Positions 1-8,560 of a stretch of DNA of 40,288 nucleotides are shown piece after piece. The notes below the pieces were generated by a model. That model made no database searches, was not told where the DNA came from, and was given only the letters and a program-made list of their open reading frames with translations. The position numbers were made by a program, and so were the translations under genes. How positions within the stretch are numbered: the first letter of the stretch is position 1; each line of letters opens with the position of its first letter. Source of the stretch: Rhodovulum sp. (GTDB taxonomy: Bacteria > Pseudomonadota > Alphaproteobacteria > Rhodobacterales > Rhodobacteraceae); NCBI GenBank assembly GCA_020637615.1, contig JACKKC010000029.1, positions 1 to 40,288 on the forward strand, written 5' to 3'.

Positions 1-263
1 TCGAAGCCGCCCTCGTTCATCAGCGCCACCATCTCGTCGGAGGTGTTGGCGGTCTTGACGTTGACCTTGCAGCCCGTCGCCTCCTCGAACTTCGTCACCC
101 AGTCGAAGCCCTGGTCGGTCTCGCCGCGCTCGATGTAGCCCGGCCAGGCGACGATGTTGAGCGCGCCCTCGCCGGCACCGACGGCGGCGATCTGCGCGAA
201 TCCGCTGCTCGCGAGCGACATGGCGAAAATCGCGGTGCTGCCAGCCAAGCGTGTCAGAGTCAT
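1..263 (-). CDS. ABC transporter substrate-binding protein, N-terminal part (polyamine/PotD-like)
   Basis: Only the first 87 codons lie in the window; the gene continues off the left edge. Translation starts at ATG 263 behind a GGGAGGGC ribosome site. The first 22 or so residues form a signal peptide (MTLTRLAGSTAIFAMSLASS, cleavage near GFAQ). The mature start has the GALNIVAWPGYIERG and FEEATGCKVNVKTANTSDEM pattern known from extracellular solute-binding proteins of spermidine/putrescine type ABC importers. Its job would be to capture the ligand in the periplasm and deliver it to a membrane permease. It lies 126 bases downstream of the LysR gene on the same strand, so LysR may control it. 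The substrate cannot be told from this fragment. Confidence 0.85.
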   Translation of the reverse strand, partial: MTLTRLAGSTAIFAMSLASSGFAQIAAVGAGEGALNIVAWPGYIERGETDQGFDWVTKFEEATGCKVNVKTANTSDEMVALMNEGGF

Positions 264-389
264 GCTGCCCTCCCGAAACGATTCCCCGGCGCCGCCCGGA
301 AGCGGGCGGCGCGATTGCGGCCCAGCATCCGCCCGGCCACCTGCGTTCGCAATCTCAAAGATCAGATGGGCGGTATCGGAAAAACCGAT

Positions 390-1292
390 TCATCGTAGCG
401 ACATCGCCGTCTGGGCCGAGCGGACGAAGTCGTGGGCGGCGTCCGACAGCGGCGCGCCCCGCCGCCACGCCAGGCCGATCTGGACGGTGGGGAGGTCGCC
501 CGAGACATCGCGGCTCTCGATACGGTCGCCTTCCAGGGACCAGGGGCGATAGACGAGGTTCGGCAGGAGCGCGACCCCGGCGCCGGTGGCGACGAGGCTG
601 CGGACCGCTTCGACCGAGCGGGTGCGGAAGGCGACGTTGGGGCGCATGCCGAGCGCAGCGACGAGGCGATTGGTGCTCTCCTCGATTTCGTCGACGGAGA
701 GCATGATCAGCGGCTCGCTGACCACCTGGTCGAGCCCGATCGCCTCCACGGCGGCGAGAGGGTGGCCGAGCGGCAGCCAGAGCCGATAGGGCGAGACCTG
801 CAACGTCTCGACATGCAGCGCCGCACGGTCGTGAAGCGAGGAGGTGAGCACGACCGCGACGTCGAGCTCGCCGCCGATCAGCAGGTGCTCGAGGTAATCG
901 CCATTGTCCTCGATCGCGCGGACCTCGACCTCGGGATAGGCCCGCCGGAAGCGCGACAGGATGTCCGAGAGGACATAGCCGGCGACGAGCGAGGTGACGC
1001 CGAGCGAGAGGCGCCCCGGCACCCGGGCCGCCTCCTCGCCGAAGGCCATGCGGGCGTTCGAGACGCGGCGAAGGATGTCCTTGGCGTGACGCAGGAACTG
1101 GTTGCCCTTGTGTGTGATCTCGAGACCGCGCGAGCGGCGTTCGAAGAGAGCGACGCCGAGGTCGGCCTCGAGCGCCTTGAGGGCCTCGGTGACGGAAGAC
1201 TGCGAGATCGAGAGCTGGCGCGCGGCACCCGACACGCTGCCCTGCTCGGCGATCGCGACGAAGAACTGGAGCTGGCGAATGGTGAAGGACAT
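390..1292 (-). CDS. LysR-family transcriptional regulator
   Basis: A 300-aa protein, normal for the family. Residues 1-60 are the winged HTH (MSFTIRQLQFFVAIAEQGSV, then AARQLSISQSSVTEALKALE and GVALFERRSRGLEIT). Residues from about 90 are the periplasmic-binding-like effector domain (RLSLGVTSLVAGYVLSDILS). I chose ATG 1292 because the family motif begins there; the frame stays open upstream to 1517 but that part has no LysR similarity. LysR proteins bind DNA as tetramers and respond to a small co-inducer. The next gene downstream on the same strand encodes a polyamine-type binding protein, so the regulated function may be that uptake system. The effector is unknown. Confidence 0.93.
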   Translation of the reverse strand: MSFTIRQLQFFVAIAEQGSVSGAARQLSISQSSVTEALKALEADLGVALFERRSRGLEITHKGNQFLRHAKDILRRVSNARMAFGEEAARVPGRLSLGVTSLVAGYVLSDILSRFRRAYPEVEVRAIEDNGDYLEHLLIGGELDVAVVLTSSLHDRAALHVETLQVSPYRLWLPLGHPLAAVEAIGLDQVVSEPLIMLSVDEIEESTNRLVAALGMRPNVAFRTRSVEAVRSLVATGAGVALLPNLVYRPWSLEGDRIESRDVSGDLPTVQIGLAWRRGAPLSDAAHDFVRSAQTAMSLR

Positions 1293-1725
1293 GGGCTCGT
1301 GTCGGCGGAACCGCACCCCGGCGGCCACTCCTGATGGACATTCTCCATATTCAGCCAATCCGCCAGGTCGGCAATATGGTCCGATGGCAGGACCGGCGCG
1401 TCTGGCGACGACGCTGACGCGCTTTCGGCTCGCTCCACCCGCACTCATACGAGCCACTCCCTCCGCGGGCGGGCCCCGACTGACTGGCCTGTACATGATC
1501 ACGCCGAGGAGGGGCACAAGTCATGACCGCAGGGGCGGCGCCCCAAAGCAGGGTTGCCACGGTGCGACGCCCCGAAACCGGTCGTTCGAACGGGACCGGC
1601 GGATCATGGGATAGCGCGGCCCGCAGACAGCTCGGACCAATCGTTCCGGTCGCTTTCTGCGGCAGCAATTCAGGATCGCGTGGGCCTCGATCCGGCTGCG
1701 ATCGTGTGGCGCGACTCCCCCGACC
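1293..1725. other. Intergenic region without a supported gene
   Basis: Apart from the AATATGG inverted repeat, I see no gene here. Frames are open on both strands because of the high GC, but none has a recognisable domain, a good ribosome site or a conserved start. Confidence 0.5.
1345..1379. promoter_or_regulatory. Inverted repeat upstream of the LysR gene, candidate operator
   Basis: CCATATT (1345-1351) and AATATGG (1373-1379) are perfect 7-base inverted arms separated by 21 bases, starting 53 bases upstream of the LysR start codon. The spacing is longer than the classical T-N11-A LysR box, so this may be a pair of half sites. Autoregulation is the simplest reading but is inferred. Confidence 0.4.
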
Positions 1726-2456
1726 TCATGGTCTGGCGTCGGCCTCGTCGCGTTTCGAGAGATAGTTCCACACTTCGGAGATCACGACCGATCCCTCGCC
1801 CACGGCCGAGGCGACACGCTTGACGGATCCCGCGCGGACGTCGCCCACGGCGAAGATACCAGGGTGGGAGGTCTCGAAATTCGCGCTTTGCCCCACTGCG
1901 GCTCCAGTCAGGATGTAGCCGGCGTTGTCAAGCGCGACGAGTCCGGACAGCCAGTCGCAATCCGGCTGGGCGCCGGCCATCACGAAAACGGCGGAGGCGG
2001 GGATCCGCCTCCGGCCGGCGGCCGCGTCCTCTAGCTCGACCTGCTCGATCCGCTCGTTGCCATGCAGCGCCACGACCGACGAGCCGAAGTGAACGGTTAT
2101 GCGGGGGTCTCGGCCATGAGCCGCAGCATGGCATCGCGCTCGACCGAGATCGCGCGCGTGTCCGACGTGGCGCGCATCGGCACCCCGTTGACGCCGCCGC
2201 AAAGGAACGCGATCTCGCCGGTGAATTGCGTCGGTCCGATGGTGCCGGCCAGCAATCGGCCGCTGGAATAGGGGTGAACGATCTCGATTTCGCCCTCGAG
2301 GATATAGAAGAACCGGTCCATCGGGTCCCCGATGGCCGCGACGATCTCGCCCCCGGCGAAGGCGACCTCCCGGCCTGCGATCCGAAGCGCTTCGACATGG
2401 GCGGGGTGGAGCGGGGTCCGCTGCATCTGGCGCAGGTCGAGGCCGATCGATTCCAT
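1726..2456 (-). pseudogene. cNMP-binding domain/thioredoxin reductase fusion, internally deleted
   Basis: Reading leftward from ATG 2456, the first 119 codons give a complete-looking Crp-type cyclic-nucleotide-binding domain (GDPMDRFFYILEGEIEIVHP, then FTGEIAFLCGG) and stop at about 2097. A different frame then continues from about 2100 to 1726 and encodes the C-terminal part of a thioredoxin-reductase-like flavoprotein: a DPRITVHFGSSVVALHG strand, AVFVMAGAQPDCDWL, and the FAD-binding end HPGIFAVGDVRAGSVKRVASAVGEG. The N-terminal FAD motif GxGxxG, the NADPH domain and the CxxC redox pair that should lie between them are missing, roughly 250-300 residues compared with the family. The junction lies at about 2095-2105, where MAETP meets DPRITVH out of frame. 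No functional reductase can be made. Confidence 0.85.
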
Positions 2457-2477
2457 GGCTACTCCTGCGCCCGCATG

Positions 2478-2745
2478 TCAGAGGAATTCGTCATCTTCGA
2501 AGCAATAGGGCCAGTGCCCGCGCGGTTCCATCGATCCGACGATCGGCTGGCCTGTTCCCCCCCGGTGGCCGCGCGCATGGCGGTTGCGCGAGCTGTCGCC
2601 CATCCGACATGACCGCAGATCCGGCAGATCCTGGGGGGGACCCAGCGCGGCCCCATCGCCACGCCTTCGGCGCAGACCGCCCCTTGCTTGTCGCTGTCCG
2701 GCGGATCTCGAAGACTGTCAGGTCGGTGTGCTTGCAGGCAATGTC
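2478..2745 (-). pseudogene. Degraded UBP-type zinc-finger protein
   Basis: On the minus strand, pieces of one UBP-type zinc-finger domain appear in successive frames: ACKHTDLTVFEIR (about 2745-2707), then CAEGVAMGPRWV and RICRICGHVG (about 2680-2606), then GDSSRNRHARGH with QPIVGSMEPRGHWPYCFEDD and a stop at 2478. Joined, they match the order C...H, MGxxWVxLRxCxxCGHVG, DSSxNRHAxxH, EPxxxWxYC known for this fold, with at least two frameshifts (one near 2600, where the Cys-Cys after GHVG is lost). The remnant ends 21 bases before the cNMP-reductase relic, so the two probably formed one operon. No start codon is evident. Confidence 0.7.
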
Positions 2746-2891
2746 GGGAGTGGTCCCTGGTGCCGCCCCCAGGGTGCGCCGAAGGCGCTCGCCCTGTCCC
2801 GGTCGAATTGCCGCGCGAGGCCATGCGGCGGGATCTGGGCACGCCGCACGGCAGTTGCGTTCCGCGCCGGTGCCGGCGGCGGGAGCCGGGC

Positions 2892-3060
2892 TCAGCCCGC
2901 GATGAACGCGAGAAGGTCCGCGTTGACGAGGCCGGGATGATGCGTCATTAACGGCCATGCGCAGCCCTCGTAGACCTTCGAAGCCCATCGGCAGCTTAAT
3001 TCTGCCGAAAGCGGTGCTGGGATCGGCGAAGGGGCGCGATCTGATCGCTGCGCGCTCCGG
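2892..3060 (-). pseudogene. C-terminal remnant of an alpha/beta hydrolase (haloperoxidase-like)
   Basis: The minus-strand frame ending at 2892 contains LSAELSCRWASKVYEGCAWP and HPGLVNADLLAFIAG. This resembles the last 40 residues of non-heme haloperoxidase-type alpha/beta hydrolases (pattern LSAxLIxxAxLKVYEGxxHG..TH...NADLLAFI). The catalytic His region (normally xHG) reads AWP here, and nothing upstream extends the similarity in a single frame. I read it as a decayed gene end. The remaining bases up to 3199 hold nothing I recognise. Confidence 0.5.
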
Positions 3061-3199
3061 GCCGGGCGAGCGATTGAGCAGAATGCCGGCGTTTCGGGCG
3101 ACCATGTTCCTCTCCGATCGCCGCGACGCGACTCCGCGCGGCAGGAGCTTGAGGTGGCCGGCGGGTCCCGGCCAGCCGACTGGCGCCGGCGGCCGGGGC

Positions 3200-4801
3200 C
3201 TAGTGCGGCCCTGCCTGGGCCTCCTCGTCGAGGACGCGGCGCAGGCGTCGCACCAGGACGTTGCGCGACCGCTCGTCGGCGGCGGCGGCGAGCGCGGCGT
3301 TGATGTCGAGGAAAAGGCGCGAGACGTCGTTGTGCCAGTCGAGGCGCGCCACCTGCTCGGGCCGGATGCGGGGGGCGGGCGCTTCGGCCAGGCGGCGGGC
3401 GCCGGCATGGGTCAGCTCGAAGCCCTCGTCGAGCACCGGCAGGACGATCCGCCCCGGATCGACGAAGGGGCTCAACCGGCCGGCGAGCGCCTCGATCGCC
3501 GGCTCCTCGCCGTGCACGAGAAAGACATCCCGCGCGATCGGCAGCCGCGCCCGGACCCAGGCGACCAGCTCGCCCGCGTCGGCATGGCCCGAATAGAGAT
3601 CGAGCGTCCGGATCCGGGCGCGGACCTCGAAGCTTTCCCCCTGGATGCGCACGCTCGGCGCCCCGTCCTGCAGCAGGCGCCCGAGCGTCCCCGCGGCCTG
3701 GAAGCCGACGAGGAGCACGGTCGCCTCGTCGCGCCAGAGCCAGTTCTTCAGCCGGTGGCGGATGCGGCCCGCCTCGCACATGCCGCTCGCGGCGATGACG
3801 ATGTGAAAGCCGTGCACCCGGTCGAGCGCCATGCTCTGCTCGGCGGTCTGGGTGAAGTGCAGGTGTCGCGAGGCGAGCGCCCGCCGCAGCGCGGCGCCGC
3901 CCTCGAGCGCGCTTGCATGGCGGGCGAAGACCTGCGTCGCCCGGGCAGCGAGCGGCGAATCGACGTAGATCGGGATCTCCGGCAGGGCGTCCGTCGCCAT
4001 CAGCGCGGCAAGGTCGGCGATCAGCTCCTGCGCCCGCTCGACGGCGAAGGACGGGATCAGGAGCGCGCCGTTCGGATGGATCGCCGCCCGCACCTCGTCG
4101 CGCAGCGCCGCCCGCCGGCTCTCGTCGGTGGTCGGCGGCCTGACCCGGTCGCCATAGGTCGACTCGCAGAGGAGGTAGTCGATGCCGCTCGGGCCCTCGG
4201 GCTCGGGCTGCAGCAGCTTCGCCTCCGGGCCGATGTCGGCCGAGAGCAGCAGCCGGAGCGGCGCGCCCTCCTCGGCGACCTCTACCTCGATCGAGGCCGA
4301 CCCGAGCAGATGCCCGGCGTTCCAGAAGCGCGCCCGGAGGCCCGGCGCCAGGTCGAACCACTCTCCGTAGGCGTGGGCCACGAAGCGCTTCAGGCAGGCC
4401 TGCGCATCCGCCCCGGTGTAGATCGGCTCGACGGCGCGCTCGCCATGCCGCGCGCGGCGGCGGTTGAGCTGCTCGACCTCGATCTCCTGGATATGGGCGC
4501 TGTCGGGCAGCATGACGCCCGCGAGATCGATGGTCGCGGGGGTGGCGTGGATCGGGCCCGCGAAGCCATCGCGGACGAGCTTCGGCAGGAGGCCGGAATG
4601 GTCGATATGCGCGTGGCTGAGCACGACCGCCGCGATCCTCGCGGGCGCGAAGGGAAAGGGCCGGTAGTTCAGCGCCTTCTCGGTCTTCGAGCCCTGGAAC
4701 AGGCCGCAGTCGAACAGGATCTCCGCGCCGCCGACCTCCAGCCGGAAACACGATCCGGTCACGGCGCGCGCCGCTCCGTGGAAGGTCAACCGCGGCGCCA
4801 T
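3200..4801 (-). CDS. MBL-fold/beta-CASP RNA-processing hydrolase
   Basis: A 533-aa protein of the metallo-beta-lactamase superfamily with the beta-CASP insertion, the fold of RNA-processing exo/endonucleases such as CPSF73-like and RNase J-like proteins. The zinc motif is H63-A-H65-I-D67-H68 (LSHAHIDHSG). Further metal ligands sit in AGHLLGSASIEVE and LLSADIG. The beta-CASP part has LIPSFAVERAQELI and ASGMCEAGRI, and the C-terminal RMMBL segment has LYSGHADAGELV. A two-metal hydrolase acting on RNA is expected; a biological target is not shown. ATG 4801 is chosen because MAPRLTFHGAARAVTGSC is the conserved first strand and an AGGG element precedes it. It appears intact, unlike the relics downstream. 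Confidence 0.92.
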   Translation of the reverse strand: MAPRLTFHGAARAVTGSCFRLEVGGAEILFDCGLFQGSKTEKALNYRPFPFAPARIAAVVLSHAHIDHSGLLPKLVRDGFAGPIHATPATIDLAGVMLPDSAHIQEIEVEQLNRRRARHGERAVEPIYTGADAQACLKRFVAHAYGEWFDLAPGLRARFWNAGHLLGSASIEVEVAEEGAPLRLLLSADIGPEAKLLQPEPEGPSGIDYLLCESTYGDRVRPPTTDESRRAALRDEVRAAIHPNGALLIPSFAVERAQELIADLAALMATDALPEIPIYVDSPLAARATQVFARHASALEGGAALRRALASRHLHFTQTAEQSMALDRVHGFHIVIAASGMCEAGRIRHRLKNWLWRDEATVLLVGFQAAGTLGRLLQDGAPSVRIQGESFEVRARIRTLDLYSGHADAGELVAWVRARLPIARDVFLVHGEEPAIEALAGRLSPFVDPGRIVLPVLDEGFELTHAGARRLAEAPAPRIRPEQVARLDWHNDVSRLFLDINAALAAAADERSRNVLVRRLRRVLDEEAQAGPH

Positions 4802-5464
4802 GGATGCCCTTTCCCCTGTTCCGGACGCCGACGCTACTCCCTCGCCGGGGCGGCCGCAACGCGACAGCGGGATTGGCGATCCGCCGCCGGGCGCCCGTGC
4901 CGCCCTGCCTCGTCGGCTGCGGGCATGGAGCGGGAGTCGGACATCGGCGCGCTTCACCTGGTCCCGCCAGCGCCCACCGGAGCGAAGCTCTGCTCCAGAC
5001 GGCGCTCTTCGGGCATTTCACTTGTGATTACTGGCTACGGGTGTCAGGCAGCAGCCCGCGACGCCGAAGGGGCCAGCCTTTTCGCCGTCCCGGTTCGGGG
5101 CAGCCGTGCGTCCCGCTTGCCGGCACAGGCCTCGATGTCCTTCAGATACCCTTGCACCGAGATCCGGGCCTTCGCCGGCATCCGGGCTCGGATATCGGCC
5201 GCTGATCAACGAACAATCAGGCGGCGATAAGGACCGGACGGCACGAGTTCGGCTAACTGCTCGTGGAACGCAGGAGTTCGCGTCCCGCATGACGGTCGGC
5301 CAGAGGCATCCCGGATTTCGGCAGCAGCCCACGGGCCTTCGGGGTCTTTCCGAAGGCCACGGCCCTGCCCGGTCCCTGTCCCGGCCACCAGCCAGGAACC
5401 GACGCCGCTTCACCGGCGATCGAGCCAACGAACCAGCCCTTCGGCTGAACCACAGGAGACGAAA
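4802..5464. other. Divergent intergenic region without a supported gene
   Basis: This stretch separates the minus-strand MBL gene from the plus-strand OsmC gene. Reading minus from about 5180, a 46-codon frame starts MPAKARISVQGYLKDIEACA, but it has no recognised relatives and I do not call it. I see no convincing sigma-70 promoter or terminator, though promoters for both flanking genes must lie here. Confidence 0.5.
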
Positions 5465-6031
5465 GTGAACGTAGAGAACGCCTTGAAGACCGCGCGGAAC
5501 GGCGTGAACACCGAAGCCCTGATGGGCGCCCGCGCCGCGCTGGCCGAGACGCCGGCGGCAGGCCAGTTCACCTGGCGCGCGGAATGCGACTGGGTCCACG
5601 GCACCCACAGCCGCTCAACCGTGCAGGGCTTCTTCGGCCTTGGCGCCGAGCAGAGCCACACCAGGGCCTTCACCGTCGAGGCCGACCACCCGCCGCAGTT
5701 CGCCGCCGCGGACAATGCCGCCACGCCGGTCGAGATCGTGTTGTCGGCGCTGGCCAGCTGCCTGACCGCCGGGGTGGCGGCGGTAGCCCAGCACCGGGGC
5801 ATCCAGTTGCGCAGCGTGAAGGCCAACGTCGAGGGCGACATGGACATCGCCGGGATCCTCGGCGTCGATGCGGACGTGCGCAACGGCTTCTCGGCAATCC
5901 GCGTCAGCTTCGATGTCGATGCCGACGCCACCGGGGACGAGATCGCCGCGCTGGTGGCCCAGTCGCAGAAGCGCTCGGCGGTCTTCGACATCGTCACCAA
6001 CCCCTCGAACGTGAAGGTCACGGTCGCCTGA
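5465..6031 (+). CDS. OsmC family protein
   Basis: A 188-aa protein beginning at GTG 5465 behind AGGAG (5454-5458). The core motif LSALASCLTAGVAAVAQHRG, followed by GDMDIAGILG, VRNGFSAIRVSFDVDADA and a RSAVFDIVTNPSNVKV end, is typical of OsmC-like proteins, which use reactive cysteines to reduce organic hydroperoxides or have related redox roles. The conserved Cys of LASCLT is present. The second redox Cys of true Ohr/OsmC is not at its usual place; the other visible Cys lies early, in RAECDW, so peroxidase activity is uncertain. It leads a run of plus-strand genes (two flavoproteins, a MaoC hydratase, a GNAT) with gaps of 27 bases or less in the first part, consistent with an operon. Confidence 0.88.
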   Translation: MNVENALKTARNGVNTEALMGARAALAETPAAGQFTWRAECDWVHGTHSRSTVQGFFGLGAEQSHTRAFTVEADHPPQFAAADNAATPVEIVLSALASCLTAGVAAVAQHRGIQLRSVKANVEGDMDIAGILGVDADVRNGFSAIRVSFDVDADATGDEIAALVAQSQKRSAVFDIVTNPSNVKVTVA

Positions 6032-6058
6032 GGCGGCCGGGTCGCCAGGAGATACGTC

Positions 6059-7291
6059 ATGCCGCGGCTTTCGACCGTCATCATCGGCGCCGGACATTCC
6101 GGGCTCGCCATGAGTCGCGCGCTCGCGGGCCGCGGCATCGATCATCTCGTGCTGGAGCGCGGGCAGGTCGGCAACAGCTGGAGGACCGAGCGCTGGGACA
6201 GCCTGCGCCTTCTGACACCCAACTGGATGAACGGCCTGCCCGGCCTGCCCTATGCCGGGGCCGATCCCGACGGCTTCCCGCCCGCCGCGACGCTGGTCCG
6301 CGATTTCGAGTCCTGTGCCGCCATGAACGGCGCGCCACTGCGGACGGAGACCCGCGTGCTCTCGGTCACATGGGAGGCCGGCTACAAGGTCCGGACCGAC
6401 CAGGAGACGCTGTCCAGCGACAGCATCGTCGTCGCGACCGGCGCCTGCGCCCTGCCGAACATCCCCGCCTTCGCGGACGACCTGCCGGCAGGCATCGCAC
6501 AGATCTCTCCCATCACCTATCGCCGGCCCGATGATCTGCCGCCTGACGGCGTTCTCGTCGTCGGGGCCTCGGCATCGGGGCTGCAGATCGCACGGGAACT
6601 GGCGCTGGCGGGAAGACGGACCATCCTCGCCGTCGGCAGCCACCTGCGATTGCCGCGCCGCTATCGTGGGGCCGACATCCTGACATGGATGCATCGGGCG
6701 GGCGTGTTCGACACCCCCTACGACCAGGTCGACGATATCGAGAGGGTTCGCCGCACGCCGTCGCTGCCCCTGATGGGCTCGGACACGCACGAGACGCTGG
6801 ATCTGAACGCATTGCAGGATCTTGGCGTCGAGATCGTGGGGCGGTTTGCCGCGATCGCGGAGGGCAAGGCGCAATTCTCCGGTTCGCTGGCGAATTTCTG
6901 CGCCTCGGCGGACCTCAAGATGAACCGCCTGCTCGATGCCGTCGACCGGCGGATCGAGGCCGACGGGCTGCAGGTGCCCGACGCGGAACGATCCGCCCCG
7001 ACCAGGGTCCCGGATGCTCCGCGCCTGACCCTCGACCTGGCCCGGTCCGGAATCGGCACTTTGGTATGGGCGACCGGCTACCGGCCTGACCACCATTGGC
7101 TGCACCTGCCTGTCTTCGACCGCAAGGGGCGCATCCGCCACGATGGCGGCGTGATCGGCGACGGGCTCTACGTGATGGGCCTGCCCTACCTTCGCAGCCG
7201 CCATTCCACCCACATCGCCGGGGCGACGGCCGATGCCGAAGCGCTGGCCGGGCACCTGGCCGAGCGGCTCCCCCGCCGGCACGCCGCCTGA
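6059..7291 (+). CDS. FAD/NAD(P)-dependent monooxygenase-like oxidoreductase (CzcO/FMO type)
   Basis: A 410-aa flavoprotein. The N-terminal dinucleotide fold starts VIIGAGHSGLAMSRALAGRG with the FAD-binding acidic end VLERG. The segment GNSWRTERWDSLRLLTPNW is the FMO/CzcO signature after the first fold. A second Rossmann motif, VLVVGASASGLQIARELALAG, would bind NADPH, and LVWATGYRPD is the conserved ATG motif near the end. Such enzymes insert oxygen into carbon, nitrogen or sulfur substrates, or act as flavin-dependent oxidoreductases. ATG 6059 is preceded by AGGAG with 8-base spacing. It lies between OsmC and a second flavoprotein, probably in one transcript. The substrate is unknown. Confidence 0.87.
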   Translation: MPRLSTVIIGAGHSGLAMSRALAGRGIDHLVLERGQVGNSWRTERWDSLRLLTPNWMNGLPGLPYAGADPDGFPPAATLVRDFESCAAMNGAPLRTETRVLSVTWEAGYKVRTDQETLSSDSIVVATGACALPNIPAFADDLPAGIAQISPITYRRPDDLPPDGVLVVGASASGLQIARELALAGRRTILAVGSHLRLPRRYRGADILTWMHRAGVFDTPYDQVDDIERVRRTPSLPLMGSDTHETLDLNALQDLGVEIVGRFAAIAEGKAQFSGSLANFCASADLKMNRLLDAVDRRIEADGLQVPDAERSAPTRVPDAPRLTLDLARSGIGTLVWATGYRPDHHWLHLPVFDRKGRIRHDGGVIGDGLYVMGLPYLRSRHSTHIAGATADAEALAGHLAERLPRRHAA

Positions 7292-7303
7292 GGAGGACCA
7301 TCG

Positions 7304-8560
7304 ATGCGCGAGATGTCCGACACTTGTGACGTTCTGATCGTCGGTGCCCGCTGCGCCGGGGCCGCGACGGCGATCCTCCTGGCCCGCGCCGGCCTCGACG
7401 TGCGCCTCGTCGACCATGCGCCCGGGATCGGCGACACGCTCTCGACCCACGCCCTGATGCGTCCGGGGGTGGCAATGCTGGACCGGCTGGGCGTTCTGCC
7501 ACGAATCGTCGAGGCCGGCACGCCGGCCGTCACCCGGACCCGGTTCGCCTATGGCCGCCTGCAAACGGTGGACATTGCGGTCAAACCGATGGGAACCGCC
7601 GCAGGTCTCTACGCGCCGCGCCGCTATCTGCTGGACCGCCTCCTTTGCGAGGCCGCGCTGGCGGAAGGGGCGTCGCTGTCGCTCGGCACGCGTTTCGAGA
7701 CCGTCATTCGCGATCGGGCCGGTCGGGTCGCGGGCGCGGAACTGCGCCTGCACGACGGAAGCAGCAGGACGCTGAAGGCGAGCCTCGTCGTCGGCGCGGA
7801 CGGGCGCAACTCGCATGTGGCCCAAGCCGTCGGCGCGGGGACGATCCGCCGGGATCCGCGCCGGGCGGCCATGGTCTTCGGCTATTTCGACGGCATTCCC
7901 AACGAGGGCTACCGCTGGCTATTCGACGAGGGGCTTCAGCTCGGCCTGATCCCGACGACCGGAGGCCGCCACTGCGTCTTCGCTGCCTGCCGGCCTTCGG
8001 AGTTCCAGGAGCGGCTGGGCGATGCTCCGCTCTTCGGACTCGCCCGGGCATTGTCGCCATGGGCGCCCGGGATCGCGGCCGATCTGATCCGCTCCGCCGG
8101 CGCCGAGCGCCTGCGCCGTTTCGCCGGCGCGCCGGGCCATATCCGCGACTGCGCCGGGCCAGGATGGGCGCTGGTCGGCGATGCCGGCTGCTTCATGGAC
8201 CCCGCCACCGCGCACGGGATGACCGAGGCGCTGCTCGATGCCGGTCGCCTGGCGTCGAGCTGGATTGCCGGTCAGGAAACGCTCGACGACTATCGCGACC
8301 GGCGCCGCGCCCAGGTCGGCACGATCTTCGCGATTACGCAGCGCATCGCCTCGTTTGACTGGAACCTGGATGACCTGACCGCGCTGCACCGCGATCTGAA
8401 CGAAGCGATGCGCTCGGAGCTTGCCGACATCGACGAAAACCTGCCCCCTGCAAGCCTGGCGACGTCGGCGTGGCGGGCGGGGTCCGACCGCCCGGCCGCA
8501 CTCGGCGGCGGCATTGCGGCTGATTCACTTGGCGACCTGGCGAGAGGAGGCATCTCATGA
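7304..8560 (+). CDS. FAD-dependent oxidoreductase, PHBH/geranylgeranyl-reductase-like
   Basis: A 418-aa flavoprotein of the p-hydroxybenzoate-hydroxylase fold. The FAD-binding GxGxxG is varied to GARCAGAATAILLARAG; the DG motif reads LVVGADGRNSHVAQAVG and the GD motif GWALVGDAGCFMDPATAHGM. This set is shared by aromatic hydroxylases, halogenases and geranylgeranyl-reductase-like enzymes, so the reaction is uncertain. ATG 7304 follows GAGGAG with good spacing; an internal ATG (7313) is possible. Its stop overlaps the MaoC start by four bases (ATGA), which implies translational coupling and a shared pathway with the hydratase. Confidence 0.87.
   Translation: MREMSDTCDVLIVGARCAGAATAILLARAGLDVRLVDHAPGIGDTLSTHALMRPGVAMLDRLGVLPRIVEAGTPAVTRTRFAYGRLQTVDIAVKPMGTAAGLYAPRRYLLDRLLCEAALAEGASLSLGTRFETVIRDRAGRVAGAELRLHDGSSRTLKASLVVGADGRNSHVAQAVGAGTIRRDPRRAAMVFGYFDGIPNEGYRWLFDEGLQLGLIPTTGGRHCVFAACRPSEFQERLGDAPLFGLARALSPWAPGIAADLIRSAGAERLRRFAGAPGHIRDCAGPGWALVGDAGCFMDPATAHGMTEALLDAGRLASSWIAGQETLDDYRDRRRAQVGTIFAITQRIASFDWNLDDLTALHRDLNEAMRSELADIDENLPPASLATSAWRAGSDRPAALGGGIAADSLGDLARGGIS

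Noticed and set aside
1293..1517. N-terminal extension of the LysR protein
   Set aside because: The frame is open, but the conserved HTH begins at ATG 1292 and the extra 75 residues show no family similarity; the inverted repeat also lies there.
5018..5464. Small gene of 46 codons starting MPAKARISVQGYLKDIEACA on the minus strand
   Set aside because: No ribosome site, no recognised family, and several overlapping open frames of similar quality.
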